Below are positions 46,798 through 57,692 of a stretch of DNA of 64,000 nt, piece after piece (the stretch's first letter is position 1; every line of letters begins with the position of its first letter). The DNA is from Bacteroidota bacterium (GTDB taxonomy: Bacteria > Bacteroidota > Ignavibacteria > Tepidaquicellales > Tepidaquicellaceae): positions 130,844 to 194,843 of the forward strand of contig JAFDZR010000014.1 of assembly GCA_018266875.1 (NCBI GenBank). The letters are read 5' to 3'. The notes below the pieces were generated by a model. It worked only from the letters and a program-made list of their open reading frames with translations. It did no database searches and had not been told where the DNA came from. The position numbers were made by a program, and so were the translations under genes.

Positions 46798-49700
46798 CTA
46801 CTGAATTGTTATCCTGATATTCAAGCCGCCTTCGTTTGAAGTTCTCGGAACAGTCGTAACTGACGTTCCCGTCGGCTGTGTCTTAATGTATTTATAGAAC
46901 AGCTGCATTGAGACTTTTGAACTAAGAGAATACTGAATTGACGGATTTATTGTAGTTATTGATGAACCGTTTCCCGTCACAGGAACCTTGAAGCCGGAAC
47001 CGAATTCGTAGTTGATCGGCTCATTCTTTGAATTTGAAAGCGTTAGAGCAAATGCGATGTCATTCTGCAGTGATAATCCAAACAGCGGAATGCTGAATCC
47101 GCTTTTTGTAAAGTTGGCGTTTAAACTCCATTCACTTGTCCCAATACTCTGTATACTCGCTCCGGTTGGATTTAATGTATGAGAGATACTTGAGTTTATC
47201 CTGAAAGTTGAAGTCATATTCCCTCCCAGCAGTTCCTTAAAAACAATATTCAATCCTATGAGCGGACTGAAAGACTGAGTAACAGCCTGCAGATTGGGAA
47301 TGTCTATGCTGTTAATGTCAATTAATCTGCTTTCCCTGTATTCCGATATAAAATTATTTTCTACAGATACCTGTGAAGCAAACTGCGCGAACAACGGGAA
47401 TTTTTCCAGACCTGAAATATTCAAGCTCCAGTTAGGGAATGGAAATGAAGATATCTGACTTTTGAATGCCTGTGTAAGACGGCTTCTGCTTTCAAGATTA
47501 TTATTCGCATCACCCTGAAAATCAAATTTATCTATGCTTCCCGCAAAGAAAATTGAATTCCCGGATAACTGTGAACTTGTCTTGCTAGTCGGATTCCCTA
47601 TATTTCCAAACTGATCTGACTGATAGACAAGATTATTTGTGAATCCCCAGTTGGTTTTAAAATTAAGCGTCATACTGATATTTTCCGGCAGTATTGGATT
47701 GATCGATGTAGAGAATGAAAGTTCATTTCCCTGCAGATAAGTATCAGTAAGCTGACTGAGGTTCGGAGCTCTGGCTCCTGGGTAAAGACTGAAGCCGAGC
47801 TGATAAAGTCTTGAAGGTCCGTATTTTTCATTTGTTGACGGATAGAACCAGAAGTTACCGAATCCGGGATTTCCGGTTACACCGGCGTTTGAGACTGTAT
47901 TGTTCTGGGAATAAGTAATATTAATATCTTTTGGAAGCAGGGTTTTGAATATGTTCAGGATATCCGCAATACTTCTGGAATTCCCTGACTTTTCATTAAC
48001 TGTATCCCTGCCTACTCCGTTAGCTCTTAACTTTCCGTCACCCGAACTGCTGAATATGGAAAATATCTCATTCAGTTTCAGATTTGCAGTGGCATTCATT
48101 GTATTTGAAAATCCTGTATTATAACCGACGTTGATGATCTGATTAGGATTTACCCATCCGTATCTTACATTATATCCGCCGCTTATTGTAAAAAATTTAT
48201 CAACATAAGGAAGATTAATTTTCGGATTAACCGTAACGGTTTGTACATAATCCAGGTCTCTTCCGAAATTAATTACGCCGTCATTGAAAAAAATATCCTT
48301 GAATATCTGACTGTCAGGTCTCTGCTGTCCTGTTGTGTCAGAAGTTTCAAGCGGAGTAAGATCACTCCCTGCTCGGAAATCATAATTACCATTCAAATCA
48401 ACGATCCAGTTTTCAATGAATTTCCAGTCAAGTCTGAATCCCCTGTTGGCTCTGAAATCCCTGGAAGTTAGATCATTATTCAGGAATTTCCTCTGTTTGG
48501 ATTCCGCTCTTGATCTGTTGAAATCAGTTGAAGCGGAAAAATTTGTACTGAACAGAGGCGCAAGCGGAATGAACGGAAAGAAGAAATATAATTTTGCAGA
48601 TTTGTATTTTTCACCGAGCGGTATCAGCTGGCCTATATTTAAATTCAGTTTGTCACTGAGACCAAAATCAGTGGAAAGACTGATCCCTCCGTTATATCTG
48701 AAATCGTTTTTCCTTTCGTATGTTATGTCCCTGGCATTTCCGAAATCTGCATTAAAATTAAACCTGAGCTGATTGAATATATTTTTCACCAGGAAGTTAC
48801 CTCCCGGCAGCGTAAAATACATACTGCTTACGGAAATATTGTTCCTTGTTGTAAGACTCTGGGCTTCTTCATAGACATTGTCGCTTGCATCCTGTGCAAG
48901 CCCTACATTTCCCGTCTCAGCAAGAACTTTCTGATATCTCTGATCCGCTGCTTTGTCAATTTCTATATCCGTTCCTGGGAAATATCTGGGGTTGTTCATA
49001 GTTTCCGAATGCCGGAAAGTAATCGGAAGATTTATAAAATTTTTCCAGTCTTCTGATATCAGCGATGCAAGTGCATTGTTTATAAATTTATGCACATTGA
49101 TGGTGGTGCTGAAATCCCATGAAAGTCCCGTATTCCTTGAGCCGACCCGGCCGTCAAGAGCGTGAAAAAACGGATCAGTCTTGGAAATAGCAAAACTGAA
49201 ATCAAGCAGGTCAGCCAGTTTAACGCTTGCATTAAAGTTGTATGCAACTCCGTCATCGTCAATAACATTTACAAGCCGGAGTTCATTAAACCAGACACTG
49301 CCGGATATTGCGTTGTTCAGTCCACTCCGGTTTTTTTCAACACCAAGTATGATCTCCCTTATTGACTGCAGGTCCGGATTACCGAATATGCGGTATTCAC
49401 CCCCCGGTACATTTGCAACTGAAGATGATACAGGAACGTTGGAGCTGTCCCTTGCAAGTTTTAGTTTTGTAAGTTCATTAAAATTTATTGTGACATTATT
49501 CAGCGAATCCCACGGCTGCTCGGGTCTGTTGAGATTTCTGTTGTCAGGATGTATCGGCGCTCTGTATTCATAATAATTGTTTGAATCATTTCCGAATCTT
49601 ACTATCATTGTCGCGTCAAATATTCCGCTGTTTGTATAATTAAATGAAGGGTCACCGTTCACAAACATTTTCATTGACCTGTAATTGAAAAGGTCAAGCG

Positions 49701-52700
49701 GTTGCGCGCTGAAATCTTTTCTTGCAACTTTCCTGATACCGCTGGTAAGGTTTGTTACTTCAAGCGAAAGTGACTGCTCATTGGATTTTGTGTCAACACT
49801 GTTCTGTCCCCTTATCGTCTGTCTCAGTACGTCACCGGGAACCGGACTCTGGTAATAATTCGGGTTCTCTTCAATGCTTACCACTGTTATATTGTAAGTT
49901 GTGTCAGTCTTGTTCGGTTTTACCCACTGATTTCCTGTCAGATTTATCTCATACATATTCAGTCTTATGGAATCCTTTACTCCGGTAATCCACATTCTTG
50001 CGAACTGTATATTTGTGAACACGGCATTTCCGTATGCATTTGTAAATTCAGACAAAGGTATTTTATACTGATGCCAGCCGTTAAGTCCGGTACCGACTAT
50101 GTACTTATTAGTACTCGCAGTATCCAGAGATACTTCAAACTGAAAATAATCATTCCCGTTGTTTACCCGGACTGTCTTATTGAGATCCTCCGTATCCGGT
50201 CTTCTTCCGTTATCAAAATTCAGATTCCCCTGCGTTCCGTTAATCAGATTCTCATCGAAGACAGGATTGATATTATTGTTGTCTCCAGCAGGATCAGGAA
50301 GCTGCTGAAGAGTAAAGTTAGTTCCGTTTCTTGCATTATATTCAGCCAGCTCTTCGGCATCAGTTTTAAAATCAAGACCTTTGTCATCTTCGACAGAGCG
50401 CAGTTCGCCGTTGCCGAGAGTGTCCTCCGTATTCAGAATGCCGTTCGGTATTGCATCCTGACTAATGTTACCCAGATCAATTACAAGCTTGCCAGTCTGG
50501 TTAAGCGGATTGAGATTCTCAACACGCATGCTGAATTCTATGAAATTTATGTTCTCATTTATAAGATCATTGCTTGTCGTGTTGAGAAATTTCATTACGC
50601 CGTTCCAAGTTGAATCAAGATTCTTAATAGTCTCATAGTTACCGTTGTAATTATACGTTCCTCTTTTGCTCGGGACATAACTCATGTAAAAAGGAGTAAT
50701 GGTGTTCTGATTTGCCTGAACGCTTTTTAACGGGAAAATATCCGTAAGCAGAGCGCTGTTGGGGAGATTATACCATTTTAATTTTCCTCTTTTATTCTGT
50801 TTGAACTGCAGACTGTCTTCAGGTCCAATTGATAAGTCAAGCGGGACCGAACTTATTGTCCATGAATTATAAGTGGTGCCGATGGAGATCAATTTCTTTG
50901 CGCCTTCCATGTCATCAACATAAGCGACAGCTTCATTATTATCACCAGGTATCAGACTCTTCTTTGTGTTGGGATCAGGATTTATTGCCGCTATCTCTCC
51001 CCTTACCGTAATGCTTGAAGGTTCCTTTGAATTGAATCCGGGAAGAAGGTTAACTGCGTTCGTCAGAAACTTCACAGGAATTTCCGTAGTAAAATCGATA
51101 CCGAACATTGAATTATTTGTCGGCTCTTCACCGATCCTTACCTTATCATTTAGAGTTTCCTGTTTCAAATTTACAAAAGTAAATCCCACAGAACTTTTAT
51201 CGGAGATCTTGTAGTCGCCTCTCAATCCCAGGAAAGTCTTGGATGCAAGTGTAAAAAGATCATTCGTTTCATATGATACTTTAAGATCTTTTGACAGAAG
51301 CGCAGATGAATTTCTGATGACAACTGTTCCGGTCGAATAATCCACTGTATAATCTACATTCGGAGTAAGGACAAGCTCACCGACTTTTATGACAACGCTT
51401 CCCTGCACCAGATTGAATCCAAGATTGATCGTATTGCTGATCCCGGATTCTCCTCTTGCTTTACCTGTAATAACATAATTGTTTGCATTGGGCTGAAGTC
51501 TTGAATCATTTTTTGTTCTGTCGTATATCTGCGGATACCAGAAACTTGAATCAATCCTGTTTCCGTTTTCCGAATATTCTGAAAAATTTGTCAGGAACGG
51601 TTTCAATGTCGGGAAGATCACATAACCGTTTTCAACATCTATCGTTGTCCCGGGAATAAAATCAAATTTATTATCGGGTCCACCTGATCTTCCGTTTGTG
51701 AATCTGTCAAGTCCTAATATGAAAAGAAGATTTCTTGCAATATTCTGGGAAGGCGGAAAAGTCGGAATGTAATTTCCGTTGTCAAGATACTTGACTTCAA
51801 GTTCAAATCCATCCTGGACCACCCTTGATACGGGAAGCCGGTAAATATTCTTGAGCTTGTGTTCCCATGCAAGTGTATTTGCAGGCACGAGATTTTCAGG
51901 TTTTATCATTTTCAGGATAAGTGTATCCTGAGCGTTTCCGGAATCAGTACTTATGGTTCCGAACTGTTCGCGGGTTTTGGTTCTTTTGTAGGCAACACCA
52001 ATAAAATAATTATCCGGCAGACTAACATTCAGAGAAACATATCCGGCAATTCTGTTAAGTTTGTATTCGCTGTTTTCAAGCTTTCTTACAATACCTGAAG
52101 CATTTTGTCCCTGTATGTTGAAATTAATATTTTTCAAAGTATCACTGTACTTTCCGCTGGCCGGAAGCCTAGGCAGATCTATATACATTGCCGCTCTTCT
52201 GTAACCTGTTGTGGTCTGATCAGTCTGAACCCATACTTCAAATGACTGATCGTCAACCGACAGACTGTCGGTTCTCTGAGAAATGGAAGAAGTTGTAGTA
52301 TAAAAATCCAGGAAGCTTGATTTGTAAACAGTATCAAGGAAGAAATGGTTATCAGAATAGTCCCAGACTTTCAGGTCGAAATTCTGTTCCTGTGCGCCGC
52401 CGCTGTAATCTTTTGTTTCTGTCTTACTTTTCTTCTGTGAGACAACTGCAGAAAGCGAAAGCGCTCCCAGCTGGAATTCTCCCTTTACTCCGAAAAGTGA
52501 CTGAGAAGAACCGATAAGACCTGATCTCGTTTCAAGTGATACATTTCCTCCCTCTATTTTTTTTATTACTTCATCAGCATATCCTTCATACTTCAGCTTG
52601 AGCTGATTCTCAAAATCAAATAATCTCTGCGTATTATAATCTGCATCAATGCTGAGCTTATCACCTACCTTACCTTTGGCGGTAAGCTGCACTTCCTGTT

Positions 52701-53412
52701 TAAAATTAATATTGCTGTTGGAATTGCTTAATCCGGTAATTACGGTCTGATCGCTTTTCGCGCTCTGATAAGACGCAGTTATGTCCACCGCTCCGTTCAG
52801 TTTAAGCGAAAAAGTCGGAGGACCGAATATGCTTTCCGATTTAAACGGGAGCGGAATTGTAATGTCAGTGAATTTTTCAAACAGCTTGCTTATATCATCC
52901 TGAGTTCCGCCTCTGAATTTTTCGTTCACAATATCCGAAAAAATATTTGACAGATTATTCGAAGACATTTCTTTCAGATAAGTATCCAGGGGAATTACCA
53001 GCGGAGCGCGTATAGGTTCGCCGTCAAATAATTCCTTCATTACTACGTTACCTGAAGTATCAAATTCTATTTCAGATTTAATGTTGTTGGATTTACTTAA
53101 AATAAGAGGTGAAGTTCTGCCCTGAATACCCGTGCCGAAATTATATTCAGGAACATACTTAAAGTATTTGATCCTGGCAGTAGAGTCTACCGGTTCAAGT
53201 CTTTTCTGGATTAAAAGCAGGGAATCCTCCGGCGAGATTGCCGAACCTGTATCATTCTGGCTTACTTTATTATAATTCGTATTACCGCTGATCCTGTCTC
53301 TTCTGCCTTGAGAAAAAGTAACATTGCTTATACCAAATAGAATTATTATTATTAAAAATAATTTTTGGGGTTGAATAAGCGGATCTGATTTTTTCAGTGA
53401 ATTAAAATTCAA
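46798..53412 (-). CDS. sprA: SprA-type T9SS outer-membrane translocon protein (cell surface/gliding protein SprA)
   Basis: A 2204-residue protein, by far the largest here. Signal peptide about residues 17-36 (KLFLIIIILFGISNVTFSQG). The body is a long series of beta strands, for example SIDADYNTQRLFDFENQLKL, VELVLTPNVDYTVDYSTGTVVI-like GELVLTPNVDYTVDYSTGTV, and AYVDDMEGAK, a segment typical of SprA. It ends RISIQ-like in GGLNIRITIQ. SprA forms the giant outer-membrane barrel through which T9SS cargo leaves. It probably exports the three YPNPFNP-bearing proteins in this window. Other T9SS components are not here. Confidence 0.9.
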   Translation of the reverse strand: MNFNSLKKSDPLIQPQKLFLIIIILFGISNVTFSQGRRDRISGNTNYNKVSQNDTGSAISPEDSLLLIQKRLEPVDSTARIKYFKYVPEYNFGTGIQGRTSPLILSKSNNIKSEIEFDTSGNVVMKELFDGEPIRAPLVIPLDTYLKEMSSNNLSNIFSDIVNEKFRGGTQDDISKLFEKFTDITIPLPFKSESIFGPPTFSLKLNGAVDITASYQSAKSDQTVITGLSNSNSNINFKQEVQLTAKGKVGDKLSIDADYNTQRLFDFENQLKLKYEGYADEVIKKIEGGNVSLETRSGLIGSSQSLFGVKGEFQLGALSLSAVVSQKKSKTETKDYSGGAQEQNFDLKVWDYSDNHFFLDTVYKSSFLDFYTTTSSISQRTDSLSVDDQSFEVWVQTDQTTTGYRRAAMYIDLPRLPASGKYSDTLKNINFNIQGQNASGIVRKLENSEYKLNRIAGYVSLNVSLPDNYFIGVAYKRTKTREQFGTISTDSGNAQDTLILKMIKPENLVPANTLAWEHKLKNIYRLPVSRVVQDGFELEVKYLDNGNYIPTFPPSQNIARNLLFILGLDRFTNGRSGGPDNKFDFIPGTTIDVENGYVIFPTLKPFLTNFSEYSENGNRIDSSFWYPQIYDRTKNDSRLQPNANNYVITGKARGESGISNTINLGFNLVQGSVVIKVGELVLTPNVDYTVDYSTGTVVIRNSSALLSKDLKVSYETNDLFTLASKTFLGLRGDYKISDKSSVGFTFVNLKQETLNDKVRIGEEPTNNSMFGIDFTTEIPVKFLTNAVNLLPGFNSKEPSSITVRGEIAAINPDPNTKKSLIPGDNNEAVAYVDDMEGAKKLISIGTTYNSWTISSVPLDLSIGPEDSLQFKQNKRGKLKWYNLPNSALLTDIFPLKSVQANQNTITPFYMSYVPSKRGTYNYNGNYETIKNLDSTWNGVMKFLNTTSNDLINENINFIEFSMRVENLNPLNQTGKLVIDLGNISQDAIPNGILNTEDTLGNGELRSVEDDKGLDFKTDAEELAEYNARNGTNFTLQQLPDPAGDNNNINPVFDENLINGTQGNLNFDNGRRPDTEDLNKTVRVNNGNDYFQFEVSLDTASTNKYIVGTGLNGWHQYKIPLSEFTNAYGNAVFTNIQFARMWITGVKDSIRLNMYEINLTGNQWVKPNKTDTTYNITVVSIEENPNYYQSPVPGDVLRQTIRGQNSVDTKSNEQSLSLEVTNLTSGIRKVARKDFSAQPLDLFNYRSMKMFVNGDPSFNYTNSGIFDATMIVRFGNDSNNYYEYRAPIHPDNRNLNRPEQPWDSLNNVTINFNELTKLKLARDSSNVPVSSSVANVPGGEYRIFGNPDLQSIREIILGVEKNRSGLNNAISGSVWFNELRLVNVIDDDGVAYNFNASVKLADLLDFSFAISKTDPFFHALDGRVGSRNTGLSWDFSTTINVHKFINNALASLISEDWKNFINLPITFRHSETMNNPRYFPGTDIEIDKAADQRYQKVLAETGNVGLAQDASDNVYEEAQSLTTRNNISVSSMYFTLPGGNFLVKNIFNQLRFNFNADFGNARDITYERKNDFRYNGGISLSTDFGLSDKLNLNIGQLIPLGEKYKSAKLYFFFPFIPLAPLFSTNFSASTDFNRSRAESKQRKFLNNDLTSRDFRANRGFRLDWKFIENWIVDLNGNYDFRAGSDLTPLETSDTTGQQRPDSQIFKDIFFNDGVINFGRDLDYVQTVTVNPKINLPYVDKFFTISGGYNVRYGWVNPNQIINVGYNTGFSNTMNATANLKLNEIFSIFSSSGDGKLRANGVGRDTVNEKSGNSRSIADILNIFKTLLPKDINITYSQNNTVSNAGVTGNPGFGNFWFYPSTNEKYGPSRLYQLGFSLYPGARAPNLSQLTDTYLQGNELSFSTSINPILPENISMTLNFKTNWGFTNNLVYQSDQFGNIGNPTSKTSSQLSGNSIFFAGSIDKFDFQGDANNNLESRSRLTQAFKSQISSFPFPNWSLNISGLEKFPLFAQFASQVSVENNFISEYRESRLIDINSIDIPNLQAVTQSFSPLIGLNIVFKELLGGNMTSTFRINSSISHTLNPTGASIQSIGTSEWSLNANFTKSGFSIPLFGLSLQNDIAFALTLSNSKNEPINYEFGSGFKVPVTGNGSSITTINPSIQYSLSSKVSMQLFYKYIKTQPTGTSVTTVPRTSNEGGLNIRITIQ

Positions 53413-53574
53413 CTGCTGTGTTATAAATTACAAAATTGTAAAATTCCTCAATAAGCCTTATTTTAACTGTTAAAAAAATATTTTTTATTTGACAATTTCT
53501 TACCGATTCTGACATTCACTGCTGATTCTTATCAGTTTTTTTATCAATTATAATTATTAACAAATTAATATTCA

Positions 53575-56500
53575 ATGTTTAACATTAAAGTCCTGAATTT
53601 TTCTCTGTTTGCACTTTTTTTGATTTTTATTTTTAACAATAAAGTCATTTCACAGTTCGATCCTCACCCTGAACTTGAATGGCATACAATCGAAACTAAA
53701 CATTTTTTTATACATTATCATGACGGTACGGAAAGAACTGCAAACACCATTGCAAAAATTGCGGAAGAGGTTTACGGTCCGATCACTTCTCTTTATAAAT
53801 ACGAGCCTGATGAAAAAGTAAATTTTATTGTAAACGATGTTTCTGACATAGCAAACGGAGCCACGGATTATTTCGGGAACAGAATTGAAATATATGCAAC
53901 TGCTCTTGATTATGATCTCAGAGGCACGCATAACTGGCTGAGAAATGTTATCACACATGAGTTCACTCACGCCGTGCAGGTTCAGGCATCGCTGAAATAC
54001 GGCAGGAAACTCCCGACTTTCTATCTGCAGTGGCTCGGGTATGAAAACGAGATCAGACCTGACGTGCTTTACGGCTATCCCAATGCAATTGTATCTTATC
54101 CGATTTCCGGTGTCGGCGTTCCCGCCTGGTTTGCCGAAGGAACAGCACAGTACCAGAGACAGCAGCTTAATTATGAATACTGGGACGCACACAGGGATAT
54201 GATACTAAGAAGTTACATTATCGGAGGTAATCTTCTTTCATGGGGCGAGATGGGTCAGTTCTCTTCCATTACAAGTCTTAAGGCAGAATCAATTTACAAT
54301 CTCGGATACGCTCTTACCAGATACATTGCAGACAAATACGGAGAAGATAAGCTTGCAAAAATAACTGAACATCTAGGCGACTTTATTAACTTCAGCATGG
54401 ACAGAGCCGTAAAGGAAGCGATAGGAATTGACGGCAAGGAATTATATAATCAGTGGAAAGCATATCTTGAAAAGGATTATAAGAAGCGGCTTGCTGATGT
54501 AAAGCCGGATGAAATTGACGGAGTAATAATTGAAAACAAAGGGTTTGCAAACTATTATCCGCAGCTCTCGCCGGACGGAAAAAAAATCGCGTATCTGTCA
54601 AACCAGGATTATGATTTCGGAGCAACAAGTCTTTTTATATACGATCTTTCTACCAAGAAATCCGAATTTATCTTCGCGCCGGTGGGTACAAATTTCTCAT
54701 GGTCGCCGGATTCGAAAAAAATCCTCTACGCGAAAAGGAATTATCCGAGGACTATTCTTCATTCCACTGTCTATGATATTTACGAATATGATGTAAAAAG
54801 CAAAGAGGAAAAAAAGCTGACAGATAAGCTTCGGGCTTCCTATCCTTCATATTCTCCTGACGGAAAAGAGATCTGCTTTGTGATTAACGGAGACGGAACA
54901 CTTAATCTTTACACCGCGGACGCAAGCGGAAAGAATATAAAAGCTCTTACTTTATTTAATAACGGCGAACAGATTTACAATCCCAAGTTCACAAAAGACG
55001 GCAAAAAAATTATTTTTGACTACGCTTTTGAAGAAGCAAGGAAACTGGCTGAGATAGATATTGAAACGGGAAATATGGAATTCATACTTGATCAGAAAGG
55101 AATTGATTACAGAACGCCTTTCTTTTCACAGGACGGCAAAAAACTTTATTTCTCGTCAAATCCGACCGGAATTTTCAATATATATTCAATGGATTTGGAC
55201 TCGGGAAAAATATCCCAGATAACAAATGTTGAAGGCGGAGCTTTTATGCCTTCGGTTGACGGTAACGGTAACATAGTTTATTCCACTTACAAACCAACGG
55301 GTTACAAAATAGCATTGCTGAAAAATTTTCAGGAAAAAGATCCTGCCTCACTCGGGAAATATAAACAGCCGGATATTCTGATAGCGCGCTACAACAACGA
55401 AGATTCTCTGAAAGCAGGAAGTAATTTCAACTGGAATAAACTCAAGAATTTCAATGACAGGGACGTGCCTGTGATTGAAAAAAAGCCATACAAAAGTCTG
55501 TTCACTTCTCTTTCATTTGTTCCTGTCATAAGATTTGACACTTATAAAAGAAAGAATAAACTGAATTTCATAGAAGCGATAAAACCCGGACTTTACTTTT
55601 TCTCAAATGAAATGCTCAACAGATTTTCAGTCTTCGGTGGAGCTACAATAAACATCAAAGGCGAAAGGGACCTGTTCCTGCAGTTTCTTTATGACAACGG
55701 ATTTCCTTTCTTCAAGGATTTCTTTACAAAGAAGGTTGGATTCCTGCCGACGCTTACTCTTGAAGGATATAATACAACAAGAAAATCCGACGGAGACCTG
55801 ATAGCCGGCGCCGATACAATTAATGTCGGCATCACTTATGATCTGCTTTCATTTGACTTTGGAATGGCTTTTAATATCATAAATGACGACCATAAAATGA
55901 AATTCGGATATACTCTTTCAAATTATGCATATGACATTGACGCATTTGCAATTCCTGAAAGCGGAATTTCAGTCAGGTCTTCAAGGGAGACTTATTTCAA
56001 AGCGCATGATCTTTCACTTACTTACAATTACGAGAATATTCTTCCTGGTAAAAATTCCGATATAAATCCTATCGGAAGAAAACTGGATATAAGGTATGAT
56101 TATGAACTCAGCAAGATCAATCCATCAATAGTTGTAAATGACAACGGAACTATCACGACAAATTACGAGAACAGAAATCTTCACAAGCTGTCCGGGTCAT
56201 GGACTGAATCCATAGGTTTGTTCAACAACAAGCACTCCGTTTCCCTCAGATTATCCGGAGGTACAATATTCGGACCGCCGGTTGAGGACTTCTATAATTT
56301 TTACGCTTCGGGACTTCCCGGAATGAGAGGTTATCCATTCTATTCGATAGGCGGAGGAAGAGCAGCGTCTGTGAATCTGACATACAGACTTCCCCTGATA
56401 TCAAAAATTGATACGAGGATATCGCCTATGTACCTGGATAAGCTGTATTTCTCTCTCTACGGAGATTTTGGAAATGCATGGAACGGAAGCGATACAAAAC

Positions 56501-56694
56501 TCAGCGATTTTAAAAAAGATATAGGAGCGCAGCTCAGACTTCAGGCGTTTTCATTCTATGTATTCCCGACAAGTATTTTCTTTGACGTGGCTTACGGTTT
56601 TGACAGATTTTCTAATGTTTATCAGAATACAAAAGTTACATACGGCAGGGAATTCAATTACTACCTCGGTGTGCTGTTCGGATTTGATATATAA
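53575..56694 (+). CDS. Peptidase MA-like metalloprotease with WD40-like propeller and Omp85-like beta-barrel
   Basis: A 1039-residue modular envelope protein. Signal peptide ~1-27. Residues ~28-330 are a gluzincin-type domain: HEFTH at 128-132 (zinc motif HExxH) and AWFAEGTAQ with the third ligand Glu188. Residues ~330-610 are TolB/PD40 propeller repeats (YPQLSPDGKKIAYLSN, FSWSPDSKKILYAKR, YSPDGKEICFVING). From ~660 to the end is an outer-membrane barrel, with the Omp85/BamA-like hallmark GLPGMRGYPFYSIGGGRA before the last strands. It is divergent from sprA by 162 bases. A surface protease or secretion role is inferred. Confidence 0.82.
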   Translation: MFNIKVLNFSLFALFLIFIFNNKVISQFDPHPELEWHTIETKHFFIHYHDGTERTANTIAKIAEEVYGPITSLYKYEPDEKVNFIVNDVSDIANGATDYFGNRIEIYATALDYDLRGTHNWLRNVITHEFTHAVQVQASLKYGRKLPTFYLQWLGYENEIRPDVLYGYPNAIVSYPISGVGVPAWFAEGTAQYQRQQLNYEYWDAHRDMILRSYIIGGNLLSWGEMGQFSSITSLKAESIYNLGYALTRYIADKYGEDKLAKITEHLGDFINFSMDRAVKEAIGIDGKELYNQWKAYLEKDYKKRLADVKPDEIDGVIIENKGFANYYPQLSPDGKKIAYLSNQDYDFGATSLFIYDLSTKKSEFIFAPVGTNFSWSPDSKKILYAKRNYPRTILHSTVYDIYEYDVKSKEEKKLTDKLRASYPSYSPDGKEICFVINGDGTLNLYTADASGKNIKALTLFNNGEQIYNPKFTKDGKKIIFDYAFEEARKLAEIDIETGNMEFILDQKGIDYRTPFFSQDGKKLYFSSNPTGIFNIYSMDLDSGKISQITNVEGGAFMPSVDGNGNIVYSTYKPTGYKIALLKNFQEKDPASLGKYKQPDILIARYNNEDSLKAGSNFNWNKLKNFNDRDVPVIEKKPYKSLFTSLSFVPVIRFDTYKRKNKLNFIEAIKPGLYFFSNEMLNRFSVFGGATINIKGERDLFLQFLYDNGFPFFKDFFTKKVGFLPTLTLEGYNTTRKSDGDLIAGADTINVGITYDLLSFDFGMAFNIINDDHKMKFGYTLSNYAYDIDAFAIPESGISVRSSRETYFKAHDLSLTYNYENILPGKNSDINPIGRKLDIRYDYELSKINPSIVVNDNGTITTNYENRNLHKLSGSWTESIGLFNNKHSVSLRLSGGTIFGPPVEDFYNFYASGLPGMRGYPFYSIGGGRAASVNLTYRLPLISKIDTRISPMYLDKLYFSLYGDFGNAWNGSDTKLSDFKKDIGAQLRLQAFSFYVFPTSIFFDVAYGFDRFSNVYQNTKVTYGREFNYYLGVLFGFDI

Positions 56695-56722
56695 ACAATT
56701 ATAAAAAGACCTGAATCAAAAT

Positions 56723-56750
56723 AAAGCCGGGTTCTTTGATCCGGCTTTTT
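56723..56750 (+). terminator. Rho-independent terminator between convergent genes
   Basis: AAAGCCGG (56723-56730) and CCGGCTTT (56741-56748) form an 8-bp stem around a 10-base loop, followed by T residues. The reverse strand also reads as a terminator for the 56777-57412 gene. Confidence 0.88.
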
Positions 56751-56776
56751 ATCTGAGCTGTTCTTAAGTTCACTAT

Positions 56777-57412
56777 TCATTCAAAAATCCATACTTCCTT
56801 TACCTTCGTGTGAAGCGTATCATTCATCTTACCGATAAATGGGTTCCGGGCATCCCTTTTATCCGAAAGCCACTGCTGATTCGCATTCAGAGAGTCGTCC
56901 CTGTATTCGAGAAGATAAACTGTTTTATCGTGAAGACCGTAATGCCTTATAAGGTTTACAATGCCTCTGCTTATTTCCCCGAACATAAATCTCTGCTCCG
57001 TTATAAATTTCAGTGACTCAGCTTTACTTCGGATGCTTTCGTAGTTCAGGATAAATATTTTCCATAATGCATCATCATTTTCCTTTGTGATTTTATCCGA
57101 AGCTGATTTCATTTCATCAAGCAGCTGAAGTGTTTTCCTTCCTGCGCCGTCTGCGTCATTGTAAACAAGAGCGTCTTTTATTCCTGAGTACTGCCGGAAA
57201 AAATCGTTGAACAAAATTCTCTTGTCAAGGGGAGCAATCTCAGAGGAATTAAATTTAATCCTTAGTTCTGCATCCATTGACTTTATCCTAAACCTGCCGG
57301 CACTTGTATCATTTGTTAAAACAGAATCCGCTGATAAAAAAGAGGAACTGCGGAGACCGGGAAATGCAAATGAAAATATTACAGCAACAGTTAAAAAATA
57401 TTTAACGGTCAT
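56777..57412 (-). CDS. Exported protein of unknown function
   Basis: A 211-residue protein with a signal peptide (YFLTVAVIFSFAFPGLRSSS). The mature part is helical and charged (AELRIKFNSSEIAPLDKRI, LQLLDEMKSASDKITKENDD, ESIRSKAESLKFITEQRFMF). Near the end it reads YLLEYRDDSLNANQQW. No known motif is visible. It is convergent with the metalloprotease-barrel gene and shares a bidirectional terminator. Confidence 0.6.
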   Translation of the reverse strand: MTVKYFLTVAVIFSFAFPGLRSSSFLSADSVLTNDTSAGRFRIKSMDAELRIKFNSSEIAPLDKRILFNDFFRQYSGIKDALVYNDADGAGRKTLQLLDEMKSASDKITKENDDALWKIFILNYESIRSKAESLKFITEQRFMFGEISRGIVNLIRHYGLHDKTVYLLEYRDDSLNANQQWLSDKRDARNPFIGKMNDTLHTKVKEVWIFE

Positions 57413-57692
57413 TTATATTGATTTATTTTGTTTATAAATGTCTATAAAATTGGACATTGAATTCACTTCCGCACAATATTGATATTTTATTTCACTTATT
57501 TTTCCTTATCCTGTTCTGACAGAAATAATTACCTGAATACAGATAAACATAAATTAATAATATTAAAATTAATTTGAACAGTATTAAACAGACACAAATA
57601 TAAATTCAGACAGAATAACAACATCTTAAAATGAATCTTGAATAATATTTTTATTAAAATTATTTTTTATAAATCCCTTAGTCATTTCAAAG

